Below, in pieces: positions 32,077 to 41,603 of a stretch of 64,000 bases of DNA (position 1 is the first letter of the stretch; every line of letters begins with the position of its first letter). This DNA is from Gautieria morchelliformis (lineage: Eukaryota > Basidiomycota > Agaricomycetes > Gomphales > Gomphaceae). The position numbers and the translations under genes are program-made. The stretch lies in NCBI GenBank assembly GCA_015179125.1, contig WHVA01000003.1:532001-596000 (forward strand), read 5' to 3'. Under the pieces are notes generated by a model. The model was not told where the DNA came from. It saw nothing but the letters and a program-made list of their open reading frames with translations, and ran no database searches.

Positions 32077-33468
32077 CTATTTTTTTGAATCCGCAGCGGG
32101 AACCGCTTCGGATTTCTCTTCCGTCTTTGCTGCGCGGCCCTTGGCCTTAGCAGCGGAGGCGGAAGCGCGAGTGCAGTCGCGAGCGACGTGACCTCCTTTG
32201 CCGCAGAAGAGGCAAAGGTTGTTGTCCATGCGACGCTGGCGTTCTACAGGGGTTAGTTTTCCGTCTTTCCCAAGTTTGTCGGAAAGATCCGGGGTGCTCT
32301 TCCGGGCGTTGGTGTTAGAACCAGAGGCCTGGTTGTTCCGAGGGGTGTTGTTGTTGTTCCGGTTGCCGGAGTTGGTGTTTCCGGAATTGGTCTTCTTCTT
32401 GTCTTTATCAGACTTCTTGTCGGAAGACTTGTCATTCTTGCTCTGGGTGGATGTTTCACGAGCGATCTCGGAATGTCTTTCCCAGTAGCGTGAATCGATG
32501 GATTGAGCGAGGTTGCGGAGGTCGGTAAGGGTGGCGGGTTTTCCGACGCGGGCAATTTCATCCTTGATGCGGGATGGCAAGCCCATGTAAAACTGGCGTC
32601 GGAGTGCGGCTTCTCCCCATTGGACTCGAGGAGCGAGCTGCTGAAACGTGACGATATATTTAGCTATCTTATGAGTGTCTTTCATGCGAAGCTTATCGAG
32701 TTCGTTTTCCGCATCGGCTTCCATATCAAATGGTCCGAAGTTGCTGCGGAGTTCGGAAATGAAATTGGGGTAATCGTCGGCCCAGTCGACGAGAGCGAAC
32801 GGATCCATGAGGGCGGGTTCGAAATAGTCGAGCGCCGTGCCTCGGAGATAGGAAAGGGCATAATTGACCTTTCGTTCGTCGTCGGGAAAGGCGTCGGGAC
32901 GATCTCGGAAATTGAGTTGAAGCTGAACCAGAAATGGCTGGAGCTTCTTGGGGTCGGAACCGTCGAACTGATCTGGTTCGCGGACCTTTGTCTTGGGTCG
33001 TGGTGGTGCTTGGGCCGGGCGCTGGAGTTGTCCGGCTAGCATGGCGATGGCTTGTGCAAGATCCGGAACTGGCGCGGGCGTAACTGGGTTGGCGGGAATC
33101 TGAGGTGGAATTGGAGGTGGAGGACCACCGGGAGGACCGCCTGGCGGACCGCCGGGTGGGCCGCCATGAGGGCCGCCTGGAGGTGGTCCTGGTGGAGGTG
33201 GTGGTGGTGGAGCTGGGCGTCGGTATGACGCTGCTGTTTGTTCGCCGCTGCTACTCGTCGAATTCCCGTCGTAGTCGGGATTGTCGTCGGGATTAGCGTC
33301 GGGAACTTCTTCGAAACGTTGCGGAAAAGCATCGGAAAGCTCATCGTCGGCACGAGAGCTGCTGGAGGGTTCCGCGTGCCTTGGTGCTGCGGATCTAAGA
33401 TTGCCAAAATAAGAGAGAGCTTCGACAGCTCCTGCTCGAGCTGAAGTAGCTGTGGTACGAGGAGGCAT
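32077..33468 (-). CDS. Element 1 Gag
   Basis: Structural protein forming the virus-like particle around element RNA. It has 463 residues. The N-terminal part is acidic and Pro/Gly-rich ([17 protein letters not shown]). The retrotransposon Gag fold follows ([53 protein letters not shown]). A Lys/Asn-rich linker leads to a CCHC zinc knuckle, C-x2-C-x4-H-x4-C ([14 protein letters not shown], residues 419-432), that binds RNA. The start is the first ATG after the primer site, 21 bases downstream. The stop TAG follows directly on seven A, a -1 slippery site leading to pol. Element 2 carries the same gene with several stops. Confidence 0.93.
   Translation of the reverse strand: MPPRTTATSARAGAVEALSYFGNLRSAAPRHAEPSSSSRADDELSDAFPQRFEEVPDANPDDNPDYDGNSTSSSGEQTAASYRRPAPPPPPPPGPPPGGPHGGPPGGPPGGPPGGPPPPIPPQIPANPVTPAPVPDLAQAIAMLAGQLQRPAQAPPRPKTKVREPDQFDGSDPKKLQPFLVQLQLNFRDRPDAFPDDERKVNYALSYLRGTALDYFEPALMDPFALVDWADDYPNFISELRSNFGPFDMEADAENELDKLRMKDTHKIAKYIVTFQQLAPRVQWGEAALRRQFYMGLPSRIKDEIARVGKPATLTDLRNLAQSIDSRYWERHSEIARETSTQSKNDKSSDKKSDKDKKKTNSGNTNSGNRNNNNTPRNNQASGSNTNARKSTPDLSDKLGKDGKLTPVERQRRMDNNLCLFCGKGGHVARDCTRASASAAKAKGRAAKTEEKSEAVPAADSKK
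32080..32086 (-). promoter_or_regulatory. A_AAA_AAA slippery heptamer
   Basis: In the gag frame the codons are TCA AAA AAA TAG, so the seven A fit the X_XXY_YYZ pattern for -1 ribosomal slippage. The -1 frame is open into pol. The same heptamer with the same phase is at 41594-41600 in element 2. Confidence 0.8.
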
Positions 33469-33488
33469 AGTGATAGTTATCGGGTGGG

Positions 33489-33499
33489 AATCAGATAAT
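33489..33499 (-). promoter_or_regulatory. Primer-binding site, self-priming type
   Basis: Two bases inside the 5' LTR lies ATTATCTGATT (sense strand). It is exactly complementary to AATCAGATAAT at 33767-33757 in the same LTR, about 35 nt after TATAAAAA. It does not begin TGG as tRNA-primed sites do. Tf1 of fission yeast primes itself with the first 11 nt of its RNA in this way. Confidence 0.75.
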
Positions 33500-33501
33500 A
33501 C

Positions 33502-34184
33502 TGTTACGTATCGAGATTTCCACTAAGTCGGAACTGGAAAGGACAGCGGCTTCAACTTATAGGTTGCGCCCCCGATGAACTATCGTCCTAGGTATTTCGG
33601 AAATGAGCCGGAAGTCGGAAAGTACTGGACCAGAGGTTTGGTCGGAACTTGAGTCGGAACTGAGGCGGAAAGCGGAAGACCGAGAGACTGAGATCTTGCT
33701 AGACTCGCTGTGCTAAGAACAGGAGATGGAGCGAAGGAAATCAAGTATCGAAGGTGATTATCTGATTGCAGAATAACAGACATACATGAGGGGGTTTTTA
33801 TACAAAGCGCAGAGCAACAAGTAATGGTGTTGTACTAAGCAAATTCCGGAGGAAGCGGAAGTCGAGTACAATGTGTGGGAACTAACTTATTGGGAACAAT
33901 GGGACTACAAGGGGGGTTCAGGGTAAGGTAGAACAATGGCAAAGAACAAGGGGTCGGAAGAACATATCTGACAACGAACTACAAGGGTGACCGGATATAT
34001 GGTTTTGATGGATGGCGAGGTGGGTCCGGTGGGTCCGAGTAATAGAGTCGAAAGAACAAGGGAAATGTACAAGGGGCGGAATGTCGGAAATGTCGGAGGG
34101 GCGGAACGTTGTGGCGGAACTATTGGAGAGGCGGAATGTATGGCGGAACTGAGGGTCGGAAGTCGGAAATGAACGGTTGTAACA
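33502..34184 (-). repeat. 5' LTR of element 1
   Basis: 683 bp. In the sense direction U3 runs from 34184 to about 33768, with TATAAAAA at 33802-33795. The predicted RNA start is near AATCAGATAAT (33767-33757). Identical by eye to 26217-26899. Confidence 0.96.
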
Positions 34185-34189
34185 ACTGT

Positions 34190-34859
34190 CATATATATGT
34201 ATATATAGCTTAGCTCATCTATATTTCATAAAATATAGCACAATTGAGGCAGTTGCCAGCATCTGTAAGACATGCTTAATCCTAGCCCCAAAGTTCTTTC
34301 TCACAGTCTGCTGCTCCCCCAGGAAAGGGTGTATACCCCATTGTCTAAACATCAATAGTTACATATCTTTGTACTATACATGCATATTATTTTAAACATA
34401 CCTTCTAATCAGATCTATCAACCATATATAATAATATAGTACAGGTATTGTCCATACTTGCTTCTATATTCTGTGATTGTACATCTAACATGTTTCATAT
34501 ATACTTCTAACGTGTACTCATATAGTCCATACTCGCCTCTACATTCTATCATCATACATGTAACAAGCGTCATATATACTTTTAATATATAGTCATCCAC
34601 ATCCTCTCTGAAATTGCTCTGTTATCTGAATACACACCATGCTTTAGCACATACAACCATATTTTTAAAATATCAGAACATTCAAAAAAATTTAGGATAT
34701 CCACAATATACAAGTTGCTCAAAATGATGGACTATGAATTTGGTTAGGGTTGATATTTTAAAAGATATCTAATATATCCTAGAAGAATGTACATTGTTGT
34801 CAATGTGAACATGCTCCCTTGTGGCCACTGTCCACATGCTAGATCTGATTCAGAGGCAC
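34190..34859. other. AT-rich spacer
   Basis: AT-rich DNA with ATATATA runs and short imperfect repeats (TATATAC, CATAC, TCTAACATG). No gene is recognised. Confidence 0.5.
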
Positions 34860-36310
34860 TCCGCCTTCTTGTGGCCAGTTTGGCTGCATTCAAAGCACGT
34901 GGTGCTGCTTTGATTACTTCCAGGTCAATCATTATGTCGATTCATTGATTTTGGCGGTGGGGTCAGCTTGGGCGAGGTCCCTGAGGCTTGAGGCTGTTTG
35001 GCCTCAGGCGGTCGTCCAGTTTGGGCTGGGCGTGGGGGTGGAGGCCGTTGAGACACCCCACTCCTCAGGAACAGGATAGGCCTGCTCAGGCCTGTCTGCA
35101 TTACCGGCTTATTTGCTGCAAGCCGGGCCATGCTTGTTGATGCAGCAGCGCTTTCTGCCTGGTGCATCCCCATGCTATATCGGGACTCTTCTTCAATCAT
35201 GCGGGGGGTTTCAAAGAGTTGCTCTATCGAGCTGCTCTCAGCGTCATAGCCCTTTTTTAGGACTTCATTGCACAGTGTTTCACACAGCGCAGACATGAAC
35301 CATCTATGGAATGTGTAGTCGTCTGGTAGCTGTATCATATGTGCTGCGTACTTCATGAGCTCATTCAGGATCTCCTGAATGGTTTTCATGCCCTGCATGA
35401 CTGCATCAAATTTATTCGTTGCGTGATTATATGTCAGCATGTGCAGGAACCTTTTTTGAAGGCCCTGCATCACGGTTTCCAAGGTCCAGCTGTGGACCTG
35501 GCGATCAAAACGTTCCACGTTTCATAGGAACCACTCCTGGGCTTTGCCGGTCAGGTGAGTGCCCACATAGCCGACTTGCATGTCTACGCTGGTTAGACCT
35601 AGGAGGCAGTTCATTTTGAGCCATCATAAGATGGCTGTGACGAAGATTTCAAACTCTTCGAGGTCTGATCCCACTGTTTATGGCTCAGGGTGCGCCAGCT
35701 TCATGCCAGCCTTTGCTAGCACAGACTTCTCAGGGTCCGTGTCTGCAGCATCCGCTAGTGCCATGTGGATCATCCGCGTGATCCCATTGTATGGCTCTTG
35801 CAAGCTGTTGGTTTGATCTGGTATGCCCCGTTCTTCTGTCGGGGCTATTGATCGTTCACACGGCTGTGACCATCTCAGCCCACTCTGTAGACACCAGTGA
35901 TTTCCACCAGACTCTTGCAGCTTCTTTACCGCCCCTGTGACCTCATCCTCCAGTGACCCATCTCCAAATGCCTTCTTCACGTTGTGAATAATCCCACGTT
36001 ATTCCCCCACCAGGGTGAGCCCCTCCAGGGCACTGTCAAGACTGGTTTTTAGGCGTTAATATCGTGTATTAGTGAACACAGTGAATGCCTGAATAACTTG
36101 TGCAAAGAGATGTGCCATTTGGCGAATAAGGTGAACCAATAAATGTTCAGGAGATAAGAGGGCTGCCCGAACGGAGCTTTCCCTATCTACAGTCATAGTG
36201 AAGTAGCCCGTGGCACTTGACAATGTAATGTGCAAGGTGTTACGGAAAGGTTGTTTAAGTAGCAACAATCCTTTTGTCGGCAAAGGCGCTGCTTCGGAGC
36301 CCTTCGCCAA
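34860..36310 (-). pseudogene. Gypsy Gag relic (family D)
   Basis: A 197-residue open stretch (34925-35518) carries the Gag fold (RFDRQVHSWTLETVMQGLQK, AAHMIQLPDDYTFHRWF). It is preceded in another frame by NCLLGLTSVDMQVGYVGTHL and KAQEWF, with a stop between. Just downstream on the minus strand another frame encodes the zinc knuckle CFECSQTGHKKAEC (about 34905-34862). At least one stop and one frameshift disable it. The upstream part (36056-36310) is less clear. Confidence 0.75.
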
Positions 36311-37080
36311 CAGTGCAGATAATAGTTGGAAGGCTAAGGTAATGAAGGTGAAGTATGAAAACTCACCAGTGGTGCTTAAGTCCTCCTCTGGTCGAAGATA
36401 GGAATCTACAGGAGAGGGCTCAAGATGATAATCACAGTGAGGTCAAGTTTTGCACAAGATGGATGTATGATAATTGAACTGGGGAATATACATGCAAATG
36501 GAAACTACTTATATCGAATGTTCGTATGATATCAGTGAATAGGAAAGAGGCTGTCTGGAGTCAAGGTTGGATAGGGGTGCACAGTCATGATACAAATAGA
36601 TGAAACACATACAATAGAATGGAAGAGGAGTGTGAACATGAAACGATGGGGAGGAAAGAGGGCGAAGGTACCTATGTACAAAAACACGCCTTGAGACCTG
36701 CATACACGTTACCCTGCACCGACTCTTTGTCTGCTGGGTTGATCCCACATGATCTATGGGTAGGACATCCTGCAAATGCATTCCAGCCATACAAACACCT
36801 AAAAGGGTTGGATCAGGAAGATGATGGGGTCAGTGATGGACCCTCACACTCGTAGAGGATGCTGATCGTGTTTGATGGCATGCCTGCTGGCGAATGATGT
36901 GAGCAGCGAATGGCCGTTCGGCAAATGGGGTGAAGAGCGAATAGGGCGAATATCGAGGAGGTGTGGTGGAAGGAAAGGGTGAACTTGGGAGAACCTGCAG
37001 GAGGAGCAATGAGGGGGAACGTAGAGACAATGAGGTAGGGGAAATAGACAGGTCATGACAGGCATGAACCATGAACAGCT
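36311..37080 (-). mobile_element. Family D LTR and leader fragment
   Basis: On the minus strand this reads the same way as plus-strand 58816-59510: shared blocks include GTGGGATC.ACCCAGCAGAC, GTGTTTCATCTATTTGTAT and GTGCAAAACTTGACCTCACT, ending TGGTGAGTTTTCATACTTC. It lies directly upstream of the family D gag relic, so it is probably its LTR plus leader. Ends are approximate. Confidence 0.65.
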
Positions 37081-37099
37081 CTGGGTGTAGGAGCGTCAA

Positions 37100-38019
37100 C
37101 GTAAATAACCTATGTATGTATACTAGTTATTACATAATCCCAGTGGGCCCCTCAGGGACCCACTGTATAGTTTATGTGTGGGAACCGGCCAGCGGGCTCC
37201 ATCGCATCTTACTCTTACCTGTCACTACATAGCATTCAGAATACCACTCACTGGTCAAATTCTGTTGTGCCCTTGTGATACAAGGCGTAAGATCGACATT
37301 GTTACACCTTTTTGAACTATCCTGCAGTTGATCGCCACGCAAACAACTGATTGTGGACTCAAAGCCATCTTGAAAAAGATCGCTGTGTTGACGACTAAAC
37401 ATCGTTGAGACCCCCCGTAGACCCTCTACTGTCAGCTGCGAGCGTGATGATTCCACGCAGTCGAAGACGGACCTGAGCCACAAGCTCGCGGTTCACCCCA
37501 CAATGCTGCCCAGTGACATGACAGCTGATGCTACCCTGGACCAAGAATCCAGGATGGCAGAAGATGGAGAGATCGTAGATCTCACCGCCCTCGTCCCCCC
37601 AATAGAGGACGAGGAAAACCCCAACCATGTCTCACCGAGCATGGTCGAGGATGAGACGTCACTGGGCGACAAGCCAGCGCTGCCCCCCCAATCCCCTCTG
37701 CCCAGAGACAAAGGAAAAGGCAGAGAGATCTCGCTGTCGTCAGATGGCAGAGCATCGACATCGAGACAGGCACAAAGCCAAGACTCGAACCGCCGCTCAC
37801 AAAGTTGAGCGATGACTATCATCCCCGAAGGAGGACGAAGACAAAAAAGATGAGCCCCCGACGATGGTCAGGGCTCAGAATATTCGAGCTCAAGTCGTAA
37901 GAGCTCAAGGACACATGCCATCGACAACGAGACGGCTGAGGCAATGAACAAACAGGTGCAGGACACATTGCACCAGAACACCCTCATGGGACACGGGCAC
38001 GATCATATCACATTGCAGC
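37100..38019 (+). pseudogene. Family C gypsy 5' region and gag-like relic
   Basis: Repeats the start of the family C relic at 18119-18950: GTAAATAACCTATGTA, CCAGTGGGCCCC, then a gag-like stretch LDQESRMAEDGEIVDLTALV, DETSLGDKPA and KGKGREISLSSDGRAS. It is cut at 38019 by the LTR beginning TGTTACG. The function of this gag-like reading is unknown and the frame is broken. Confidence 0.65.
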
Positions 38020-38577
38020 TGTTACGATACGATCCTTCGTAAGGTTGACCGAGCTCGGGGGCGAAACCCGAGGTAAGGTCCAAGGTTACAGAGCGAGGTT
38101 CTGATAGGGAGGTCGGAGAGGGACTTGGCTTCAGCTTATGTGCTGTGCCGACCCTACATACGAGTCCCAATTTCGGAGGTAAACGAATAAGAGGCGAGGT
38201 TTGGCTCAAGAGGCGAAGGCTTAGAAACTAACTAAGGATCAAGAGGTACGATAGTTGATTTTCAGACTGAGGAGTAGGAATGCATACAACGGGGTTTATA
38301 TACAAGCGAGGGTACGAGCCAGGGGTGAGAAAATGCGGGGGAAGGTCAGGGAGAGGTCAGGGCGAGGTAATATATGAATGATGTGTGATGGAGCGGAATC
38401 AGTAACTAAGGGGATTCGGGCATGGGATCAAGGTCGGATATGAGCTCTAGCTTGGGCTCGGGCTCAGGCTGGGGTGCAGGATTAGAATCACAAGTACTCG
38501 GGCACGAGTATCACAAGGCTCGGGCTCGGAAGACAGGTTATACCGGTAAGTAACCGGCCAAAGGCCGGGTCCTTACA
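38020..38577 (-). mobile_element. LTR of another gypsy family, minus orientation
   Basis: 558 bp from TGTTACGATACG to GTCCTTACA. Minus-strand purine-rich AAGGGGGGATAC abuts it on the right (38578 onward), so this is a 3' LTR whose internal part is truncated by about 38740. A shorter copy lies at 24516-24972. It is rich in GCTCGGGC-type short repeats. Confidence 0.7.
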
Positions 38578-38766
38578 GTATCCCCCCCTTATGGCCGAGA
38601 CCCTCGAGGCAGTAATATGAACAAGGTTCTCCTATCCTCGAATGTAGATCCCGGCCTGATGTTAAGTAGCCGGAAAGGCGAAGCTTAAATCATAGCCGAG
38701 GTTAGATAAAAGGCTGGGTAGGAGGCAGCAAACCCAAGTGCCAACGAATATGGTGCGCCCTCAACC

Positions 38767-40138
38767 TGTTACGACTGTTCCGATCAACCATCTCCACCAC
38801 CTCTGCATATCCTCCACACCACCTCCGCACCACCTCCGACTCTATTCCGACATCTGCAACTTCTGCAACCCTCTACCTCGACCCCTTGTTCTTTCAGTAC
38901 CCCTGGCCACCTCCAGATACCGGCCCACGTACTCGACCCTGAACACAGCAAGATACCATTTCCGTAGTTCCGCTTCTTCCGATGCCTATTGTACTTACTC
39001 GCCTTGTTCTTTGCCATTGTACTTACCCTACCCTGCACCCCCCTTGTCATCCCATTGTTCCGCATTAGTTACTTGCCCCGTATGTCTATCCGATTCCCAC
39101 ACTCTCTGGAATTTGCTTAGTACCATACCATTACCTGTTGCTTCTGCTCTTTGTATAAAACCCCCTGATGTATGTCTCCGTTCTGCAATCAGATAATCGA
39201 CATCAATACGTGATTCCCTTTGCACTGTCTCCTGTTCTTAGCACAGCGAGTTTTGCTAGTCTTGTCTCCCTCAGTCCTCGAACCTCTGTCCTCCGCCTCT
39301 TCCACCTCTTCCGACCTTTGCCCTCCGACCCTCGACCCTCGACCTGTTGGAGTTTGTAATCTTCGCTGTATTTTGTGGGGCGCGCTCGGCGCCTAATAAG
39401 ACCTAAGCCGTTCTTTCCTACTGCGACCACCCCGTAAAACTTCTACAGGTTATGGGCCCCGCCCGTTCGCTCTAGTTGTCGGCTCCCTCGGGATCGAAAC
39501 GCGTGCTCCCCCGGTGTTGGGGTCGAGAGGGCTCTCCCATTGTAAAGTTCATTGCAAAGCCCTGTGACATTCCAGGCATTTATCACATCGCGCGAAAAAC
39601 CCCCAACCATGTCGCGCACACACACATACCATTTGTTGCCGGTCACCAGTCATTACCAGGACTCATCATTAGCCATGGGAACTCGAGTTGTTGTTGAGAT
39701 TGGTGGATGGCACACCCAAGCCTTCGTATTCTGAGGTGGTTCGTGTAAGCCCTTATTTGTTGAGGCCTCAATATTCTCATTCTACCGGGGGAGGTCACTC
39801 GGTATGGGAAAGCTGTTGGAGCTATTCCAGGAGTTGGTTTTCAGGGAAGCTGGAGTTGAAGAGTGCTTCGATTAAGGAGGTGTGTTGGAGTTTGTAATCT
39901 TCGCTGTATTTTGTGGGGCGCGCTCGGCACCTAATAAGACCTAAGCCGTTCTTTCCTACTGCGACCACCCCGTAAACTTCTACATGACCTTCAGTACTCT
40001 GTTCCCAACTTCCACCTTCTCCGATATCCGCAAGTCAATTCCGAAATACTTAGGACGGTAGTTCATCAGGGGCACAACACATAAGTTGAAGCTGTTGTCC
40101 TTTCCAGTTCCAACCTCTGGGAATTCCTATATGTAACA
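38767..40138 (+). repeat. 5' LTR of element 2, split by a TRIM
   Basis: Begins TGTTACGACTG and ends TATATGTAACA. TATAAAA is at 39154-39160 and AATCAGATAAT at 39187-39197. Removing the insert at 39345-39984 and one target copy leaves about 727 bp, near the size of other LTRs of the family. Confidence 0.85.
39345..39984 (+). mobile_element. TRIM (miniature terminal-repeat retrotransposon)
   Basis: A 640-bp element with near-identical terminal direct repeats of 103 bp (39345-39447) and 102 bp (39883-39984), each TGTTGGAG...TTCTACA. Directly after the left repeat GGTTATGGGCCC (39448-39459) is complementary to the anticodon arm of initiator tRNA-Met, the half-tRNA primer site of some copia-type elements. 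A purine tract AAGGAGG precedes the right repeat. Flanks CGACC and TGACC match at four of five bases. The 435-bp interior has no retrotransposon ORF, so it depends on another element. Confidence 0.85.
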
Positions 40139-40140
40139 GT

Positions 40141-40151
40141 ATTATCTGATT
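40141..40151 (+). promoter_or_regulatory. Self-priming primer site of element 2
   Basis: ATTATCTGATT, two bases after the LTR end, is exactly complementary to AATCAGATAAT at 39187-39197, which lies 33 nt after the start of the TATA box. Confidence 0.75.
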
Positions 40152-40171
40152 CCCACCTGATAACTACCACT

Positions 40172-41603
40172 ATGCCTCCTTGTACCACAGCTACTTCAGC
40201 TTGAGCAGGAGCTGTCGAAGCTCTCTCTTATTTTGGCAGTCTTAGATCCGCAGCACCAAGGCACGTGGAACCCTGCAGCAGCTCTCGTGCTGATGATGAG
40301 CTCTCCGATGCTATTCCGCAACGCTTCGAAGAAGTTCCCGACGCTAATCCCGACGACAATCCCGACTATGACGGAAAATCGACAAGTAGCAGCAGCAAAC
40401 AAACAGCAGCGTCATTCTGACGCCCAGCTCCACCACCACCACCTCCACCAGGACCACCTCCAGGCAGCCCTCACGGCGGCCCACCCGGCGGTCCTCCAGG
40501 CGGTCCTCCACCTCCAATCCCACCTCAGATTCCTGCCAACCCAGTTTCGCCCGCACCAGTTCTGGATCTTGCACAAGCTATCGCAATGCTAGCCGGACAA
40601 CTTCAGCGCCTGGCTCAAGCCCCACCACGCCCCAAAACTAAGGTCCGCAAGCCAGATCAATTCGACGGTTCCGACCCCAAGAAGCTCCAGCCCTTTTTGG
40701 TCCAGCTTCAACTCAACTTCCATGATCGTCCCGACGCCTTTCCCGACGATGAACGAAAGGTCAACTACGGCCTTTCCTATCTCCGAGGCACGGCTCTCGA
40801 CTATTTCGACCCCGCTCTCATGGACCTGTTCGCCCTCGTCGATTGGGCTGACAATTACCACAACTTCATTTCCGAACTCCGCAGCAACTTCGGACCATTT
40901 GATATGGAAGCCGATGCGGAAAATGAACTCGATAAGCTTCGTATGAAAGACACTCATAAGATAGCTAAATATATCGTCACATTCCAGCAGCTTGCTCCTT
41001 GAGTCCAATGGGGAGAAGCAGCACTCCGATGCCAATTCTACATGGGCTTGCCATCCCGGATCAGGGATGAAATTGCCCGCGTCTGAAAGCCCGCCACCCT
41101 TACCGACCTCCGCAACCTTGCCCGATCCATCGATTCACGCTACTGGGAAAGACATTCCGAGATCGCTCGCGAAACTTCCGCCCAGAGCAAGAACGACAAG
41201 TCTTCCAACAAGAAGTCTGACAAAGACAAGAAGAAGACTAATTCGAAACAACAACTCCGGAAACAACAACTCCGGAAACAACAACAACAACAACAGTTCC
41301 GGCTCCAACTCCGGCAACCGGAACAACAACTCCACCCCTCGAAACAACCAGGCCTCTGGTTCCAACACCAACGCCCGGAAGAGCACTCCGGACCTTTCCG
41401 ACAAACTTGGGAAGGACGGAAAACTAACCCCTGCAGAACGCCAGCGTCGCATGGACAACAACCTTTGCCTTTTCTGCGGCAAAGGAGGTCACATCGCTTG
41501 CGACTGCACCCGAGCTTCTGCTGCCGCTGCCAAGGCCAAGGGCCGTGCAGCGAAAACGGAAGAGAAATCCATAGCGACTCCCGCTACGGATGCAAAAAAA
41601 TAG
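40172..41603 (+). pseudogene. Element 2 gag, broken
   Basis: Aligns with element 1 Gag from MPPCTTATSA on. It carries premature TGA codons after residue 10, after FQQLAP (41000-41002) and after DEIARV, plus one in the Pro-rich region. At the first two sites element 1 has CGA, so they are C-to-T changes at CpG. An Asn/Gln-rich expansion (about 41245-41335, repeats of AACAACTCCGG) shifts the frame before the zinc knuckle [14 protein letters not shown]. The stop TAG at 41601 follows seven A as in element 1. Confidence 0.9.

Larger units (their letters stand above)
28374..32086 (-). pseudogene. Element 1 pol: protease, RT, RNase H, integrase, chromodomain
   Basis: Polyprotein that cuts Gag-Pol, copies the RNA and integrates the DNA. 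It is reached by a -1 slip at 32086-32080, after which the frame reads [10 protein letters not shown] onward. Protease active site LVDSGSTHC is near 31915. RT includes [20 protein letters not shown] and the catalytic VYIDDILIYS (about 30780-30800). RNase H has LVLETDASDYA. Integrase has an H-H-C-C zinc region (SGHQ, CKSCTTCMRAK), MDFIEKLP, TSDRGSEF and GDGQTERTNQ for the D,D,E triad. The C-terminus is a chromodomain (EYEISEILNS, LQYLVKWAGY). The frame is broken near 31054-31057, where LNALTK is followed by a shifted frame; the relative at 42.6 kb keeps frame there ([14 protein letters not shown]). Otherwise it is open to the stop at 28374. A homopolymer sequencing error is possible. Confidence 0.92.
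26217..34184 (-). mobile_element. Complete Ty3/gypsy chromovirus (element 1)
   Basis: A 7968-bp LTR retrotransposon read on the minus strand, flanked by the 5-bp target duplication ACTGT (26212-26216 and 34185-34189). Order in the sense direction: 5' LTR 34184-33502, primer site 33499-33489, gag 33468-32077, pol via -1 frameshift to 28374, an antisense ORF (27023-28228, plus strand), a purine tract (AGAAGGGAGA, reverse of about 26903-26912) and 3' LTR 26899-26217. The LTRs are both 683 bp and identical by eye, so the insertion is young. One apparent one-base loss in RT (about 31054) means this copy may not be autonomous. Sense-strand sequence is unusually rich in TTCCG. Confidence 0.95.
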
